Program-made: the position numbers and the translations under genes | NCBI GenBank assembly: GCA_035268685.1 | Contig: DATFKK010000043.1 | Location: 1-37,240, forward strand | Length of the DNA: 37,240 bases | Direction: 5' to 3' | From: Candidatus Krumholzibacteriia bacterium | GTDB taxonomy: Bacteria; Krumholzibacteriota; Krumholzibacteriia; JAJRXK01 | In this document: one piece after another, positions 33,601-37,240 of the stretch | How the letters are laid out: the number at the start of each line of letters is the position of its first letter | Position numbering within the stretch: position 1 is the first letter of the stretch | Notes under the pieces: model-generated | Seen by the model: only the letters and a program-made list of their open reading frames with translations | What the model was told of the DNA's origin: nothing | The model's database searches: none

Positions 33601-33743
33601 ACGGCGGAGGAATACGCCGCCGCGTGGAAGTGGAGATCCCCGACTTCTTCGAGTCGGGCCGACGACGTGGTCGGATCGTTCTCGGCACGGGGTCGAGGCG
33701 GTGTGGGTCGCCGCCTGTCGTCCCCGTCGCGGAATCCATCCAT
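30657..33743 (-). CDS. Sigma-54 activator with TPR sensor, GAF-like, AAA+ and Fis HTH domains
   Basis: 1028-residue cytoplasmic transcription activator. Residues about 30-500 are TPR-like helix pairs ('AVDYYRSALRG', 'AQEFFEDALGTFRRIDD', 'ALQLYERAEELFHAHG'); about 530-690 is a GAF-like domain; the AAA+ domain has Walker A GETGTGKG at 741-748 and an intact GAFTGA loop at 788-793 that contacts sigma-54; the C-terminus is a Fis-type HTH ('NRSEAARRLKVSYPTLLQKI'). There is no receiver domain, so input comes from TPR/GAF ligands or partners, not phosphorylation. Walker A ends in KG, where most members have KE. The ATG was chosen for AAGGGA 6 bases upstream. It is followed by dyads and sigma-54 type promoters that it may control. 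Confidence 0.92.
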   Translation of the reverse strand: MDGFRDGDDRRRPTPPRPRAENDPTTSSARLEEVGDLHFHAAAYSSAVDYYRSALRGRRPDGVASAEVGLRVKLADCHRLQGAFDEAARELELARGNTSSDDDVGRAIVEVRLARVRQSQGRFVEARDLALQAFGVLSITDRHADVGSAQIVLGIAHACTGRVQKAQEFFEDALGTFRRIDDAVSQAHVFNNLALLAKRACRWTRALQLYERAEELFHAHGATYECDVLLLNKAVLYRKMGQRAEARATAVRGIARARSRGDQADLTRLLLLSGQLDIEDRRFVEAERALLESKVLAERQEMIREMALADEFLGDLMRASERFAEAAANYDLAIERARALSDENDIVAEVRRRQAELALDLGRSEQAIEIAEEGLAVASRVGEDFERGFLCRALARAHALSGETDTAVESFRRAIDAFGDHRLTAEAAQTLRELAELHLRRGSSEDALLARARLQEALRLRDTEGDVDAVSLHLALARAELALDHHDEAMIALFELERLAGGDAGEAVRAAEILRREIEDGMTRRVDRERASLSDLVDLPDHVSGLSAATDSGRASLQRLLDASAEQLGAERGALALVSERGRTDVLATRSVPSVTARELCARAHALLRREHAPAARVWSDMEHDPDWSEAFGTRRGPLASAVAFPLVDRGSEDPSIAGVLYFDAPAAAERLLPFDAEALAVVSTTVGVLYGELSRPSGDSRPNTDGGPASRVVTGSACVEEVLGLCSKVAPSPYTVLLSGETGTGKGLLAQVIHELSPRHGEPLISVNCAAIPETLLESELFGHVRGAFTGAERDEEGLIASADGGTLFLDEVGKMPVTMQAKLLHFLDDRQVRPVGGRKARVVDVRVVCATKRDLRRMVEQGDFLEDLYYRLMDFPIEVPPLRDRGGDVLLLADTFLRRTCEELGRPVPRMTRSAAQRLDAHRWPGNVRELEKAIRRALILAADDERLRDQHLPPEVRAAGDGVVDERERTSMRPLREQIAELERRAIQTALDESGWNRSEAARRLKVSYPTLLQKIRIFGLSPDS

Positions 33744-33814
33744 TGGGCGTCCCTTGGGCGAGAAGGGGTTCAAGGTAGCCGAGGCACGCTCCGGGAATTC
33801 CGGGAGCTCGTCGC

Positions 33815-33833
33815 GCGTGTCGGCGAAACACGC
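33815..33833. repeat. Inverted repeat between the small secreted gene and the TPR activator
   Basis: GCGTGT-N7-ACACGC, 13 bases after the stop at 33846 on the - strand. It could be a weak terminator or an attenuator in front of the activator gene; no T-run. Confidence 0.35.
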
Positions 33834-33845
33834 ACTGCGGAGCTC

Positions 33846-34157
33846 CTAGCGGAACCAACCGAAGGTGAGAATTCGGATCAGGTCGGCGAACCAGTCCGCG
33901 AAGACCCAGGGATCGTCGCCGGACGTGTCGTCGGCCGGGCGGTTCTGACCGCCCAACCAGTTCTCGGGGTCACCTTCCGTGTCGACCGGAGGACCGTCGG
34001 ACCCGTCGTCGGACCCGCTACCCGGCGGGGAAACCGCCGACTTGCCCGACATCGACCACGCGAAGTCGTCGACGTCGGCCGCTGCCGGCGTGACCATCGC
34101 CCCTCCGAGCGCCAGACCCAGAACCAGAGCCATGACCACCAAAACGCGGCTCTTCAT
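33846..34157 (-). CDS. Small secreted protein of unknown function
   Basis: 103 residues with a clear signal peptide (MKSRVLVVMALVLGLALGGA, cleavage after PAAA), a short acidic Gly/Ser/Asp-rich linker ('GSGSDDGSDG'), and an aromatic C-terminus ('WVFADWFADLIRILTFGWFR') that could insert into or bind a membrane. Start ATG with AGGAG about 10 bases upstream; a sigma-70 promoter lies about 160 bases upstream at the end of the ntrX-like gene. It sits between two sigma-54 activator genes. I recognise no family. It may be a partner or signal for the TPR activator; this is only context. Confidence 0.7.
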   Translation of the reverse strand: MKSRVLVVMALVLGLALGGAMVTPAAADVDDFAWSMSGKSAVSPPGSGSDDGSDGPPVDTEGDPENWLGGQNRPADDTSGDDPWVFADWFADLIRILTFGWFR

Positions 34158-34315
34158 GTTGACCGTGCTCCTCGTGACAGGACAGGGGTGGCGGCAGACC
34201 AAGCCGCTTCCCGTACCGGACGGGCCTCCTGGATCGCGGGGCGAGTGGGCGCTGTACAGGGAGAGGGGGCCCCGGGAGCGCGATCCCGTCGACGTTCCGT
34301 CCGGTCTGGATGTTC

Positions 34316-34341
34316 AACGTACGTCCACCGTCCCGACGATG

Positions 34342-34345
<4 letters not shown>
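34316..34345 (-). promoter_or_regulatory. Sigma-70 promoter of the small secreted gene
   Basis: TTGACA (34345-34340), 18-base spacer, TACGTT (34321-34316) on the - strand. The -35 covers the stop codon of the ntrX-like gene. Leader of about 150 bases. Confidence 0.65.
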
Positions 34346-35763
<1,418 letters not shown>

Positions 35764-35764
35764 G

Positions 35765-35778
35765 CGAGGTCGACCTCG
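35765..35778. promoter_or_regulatory. 14-base palindrome at the ntrX-like start
   Basis: CGAGGTCGACCTCG, a perfect palindrome one base before the ATG. In the mRNA it would pair the likely GAGG ribosome site with CCTC, or in DNA it may be an operator. Confidence 0.45.
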
Positions 35779-35851
35779 TCTATATCGTGGGTGGGCCGGG
35801 CGGAACCTTCCCGCTCCGGCCGCGATCCTGTCAAGAAAGCGCGACAGCACG

Positions 35852-36931
35852 ATGAAGCGAAACACCCTGGTCGGCATGAGCCCGCGCGAGCTCCAGGAGC
35901 TCGCCGTGGCCCACGGACAGCCGCGCTACCGCGGCCGTCAGCTGGCGCAGTGGATCTACGGCCGTCGCATCGCGAGCCTCCGGGACGCCACCAACCTCCC
36001 TCGTGCGCTGCGCGAGGAACTCGACGCGGCGTACGGTCTTCCGCGTCTGGAACCCGTGGAACGTTCGGTGTCGCCCGACGGGACCGCCAAGCTTCTCTTC
36101 GAACTGCACGACGGGGCCCGGATCGAGAGCGTGGCCATGCCGCGCCCCACCGGCCGCACCACGTACTGTCTGTCGAGCCAGGTGGGCTGCCGCATGGCCT
36201 GCGTGTTCTGCGCCACCGGTCGCATGGGAATCGTACGCCAGCTCTCGCCCGGCGAGATCGTCGGACAGGTCCTGGCCCTCCAGCGCCTGTTCCCCGAATC
36301 GACCCATCCGAACCTCGTGTTCATGGGCATGGGCGAACCTCTCGACAACCTCGACGCCTTGCTGCCCGCCCTGGAGATCCTCATGGATCCCGAAGCCATC
36401 GGGCTGTCGGCGCGGCGGATCACCGTGAGCACGTCGGGGCTCGTCGACGGCATCCGGCGTCTGTCGGACTGGGGCCGACCCGTCGGATTGGCCGTCTCGC
36501 TCACGACCGGCGATCCCGAGGAGCGCGAGCGCCTCATGCCCGTGGCCGGACGGGTCCCGCTCGACGAATTGCTCGCCGTCGCCGCCGACCACGGCCGCCG
36601 CGTGAAGCGGAAGGTCACGCTGGAGTGCGCGATCATCGCCGGTCGCAACGACACCGTCGACGAGGCCGAGCGCCTGCTGTCGCTCGCGCGGACGGGTCCC
36701 TTCAAGGTCAACCTCATCCCGCTCAATCCCATCCACGACTTCGAGGGCGGGCGGCCCGACCTCTCGAGCATCGACGCCATGGCCGACGTGCTCTGGCGCG
36801 GCGGCGTGGTGGCCACCGTGCGCGACAGTCAGGGACGCGAGGTCGATGCGGCCTGCGGTCAACTGGTCCGTCGTCAGGAACGGCGGCCCGACGGTGCTCC
36901 GCGCGGACCAGCGGTGGCGCGCCGGCGCTGA
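35852..36931 (+). CDS. rlmN: Dual-specificity RNA methyltransferase RlmN
   Basis: 359-residue radical SAM enzyme that methylates C2 of A2503 in 23S rRNA and A37 in some tRNAs. The 4Fe-4S cysteines are C113, C117 and C120 in 'SSQVGCRMACVFCATGRMG'. The two catalytic cysteines of the RlmN mechanism are C106 and C335 ('VDAACGQL'), so it is an RlmN, not Cfr by context. 'MGMGEPLDN' is also typical. The ATG (MKRNTLVGMSPRELQ) was chosen because it gives the family length; a longer upstream frame would overlap the ntrX-like gene. No clear ribosome site. Convergent with the last gene, 3 bases apart. Confidence 0.95.
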   Translation: MKRNTLVGMSPRELQELAVAHGQPRYRGRQLAQWIYGRRIASLRDATNLPRALREELDAAYGLPRLEPVERSVSPDGTAKLLFELHDGARIESVAMPRPTGRTTYCLSSQVGCRMACVFCATGRMGIVRQLSPGEIVGQVLALQRLFPESTHPNLVFMGMGEPLDNLDALLPALEILMDPEAIGLSARRITVSTSGLVDGIRRLSDWGRPVGLAVSLTTGDPEERERLMPVAGRVPLDELLAVAADHGRRVKRKVTLECAIIAGRNDTVDEAERLLSLARTGPFKVNLIPLNPIHDFEGGRPDLSSIDAMADVLWRGGVVATVRDSQGREVDAACGQLVRRQERRPDGAPRGPAVARRR

Positions 36932-36934
36932 GCG

Positions 36935-37240
36935 TCAGTCGCCGCGGGCGGGCAGGGCGAGGCTCACGTCGGGCTCCGGAGTCGGTTCGCCGTCCTCGGC
37001 CCCACCCCGCGTGGCCACCATTGCACCGATCCCGACCGACAGGGCCGCGTACTTGAGCAGGAAGTCGAGGGCACGGAAGGCCACGGCGGCCCCGGTCCCC
37101 GGATCGGTCGAGGCGAAGGCCAGGGAGACGAGCGCGGGGATCTCGAGCACGACCATGCCGAGCAGAGCGGCCTGCCAGGCGCGGTGCCCCTGCCCCGCTC
37201 CCGAGTGCATCGTCAACAGACGTTCGCCGACCACGTGGCA
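36935..37240 (-). CDS. Membrane protein, 5' end outside window
   Basis: At least 100 codons open to the right edge with no upstream stop, so the N-terminus is probably missing. Visible are two hydrophobic segments ('WQAALLGMVVLEIPALVSLAFA' in pieces, and 'FLLKYAALSVGIGAMVA') and a charged, Pro-rich tail (GEPTPEPDVSLALPARGD). A GTG at 37234 could be a start, but this is uncertain. I recognise no family. Confidence 0.55.
   Translation of the reverse strand, partial: CHVVGERLLTMHSGAGQGHRAWQAALLGMVVLEIPALVSLAFASTDPGTGAAVAFRALDFLLKYAALSVGIGAMVATRGGAEDGEPTPEPDVSLALPARGD

Overview
This is a high-GC window of 37,240 bases, about two-thirds G+C by eye, from a diderm bacterium. Evidence for an outer membrane is an LpxH-type lipid A enzyme, PorV/PorQ-like barrel, several lipoproteins and a very large exported M6-family protein with FG-GAP-like repeats and a C-terminal sorting-type domain. 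That mix, with phoH-pgpH-ybeY housekeeping synteny, suggests a member of the FCB side of the tree, such as an uncultured Krumholzibacteriota/Eisenbacteria-like lineage. This placement is inference, because no rRNA marker is present. No tRNA, rRNA, CRISPR array, insertion sequence or prophage gene was seen. Only lpxH and rlmN lie on the + strand.

Region 1 (1-10983, - strand) is one tight housekeeping operon read phoH, pgpH, ybeY, corC-like, DUF502, mgtE, recO, glyQ, glyS, with 1-4 base overlaps at most junctions. It has a good sigma-70 promoter and a palindrome in the leader. glyS runs off the left edge. Region 2 (11026-12209) is a two-gene lipoprotein unit (coiled-coil lipoprotein, then a lipoprotein with two LysM-like repeats) with its own promoter and terminator. 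Region 3 (12277-18428) is an envelope/translation run: M23 peptidase, LysM amidase, YbbR protein, PhnD-like binding protein, VanZ-like protein and aspS, with internal promoters.

Region 4 (18483-21308) holds a sigma-70 family factor preceded by a translationally coupled 25-codon ORF, and an HtrA/Deg protease. Divergent lpxH follows. Region 5 (22249-26815) pairs the PorV-like barrel with the giant M6-like protein, whose zinc motif is missing both histidines.

Region 6 (26841-35778) is the unusual part. It contains two sigma-54 activators: an NtrX-like response regulator, and a 1028-residue TPR-GAF-AAA+-Fis protein. Downstream of the TPR regulator I find two consensus-type -24/-12 promoters with exact GG-N10-GC spacing, each with dyad sequences 100-200 bases upstream. 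One would start a structured RNA of about 360 nt that ends in a perfect 10-bp hairpin and has no convincing ORF. The other would drive a lipoprotein and a secreted DUF4384-like protein with one CXXCH motif, a Tyr/Trp-rich tract and an Arg-rich repeat/RGG tail. I propose this as a self-contained sigma-54 regulon of activator, non-coding RNA and envelope effectors; it is the best candidate here for an undescribed system. The window closes with rlmN and a partial membrane protein.
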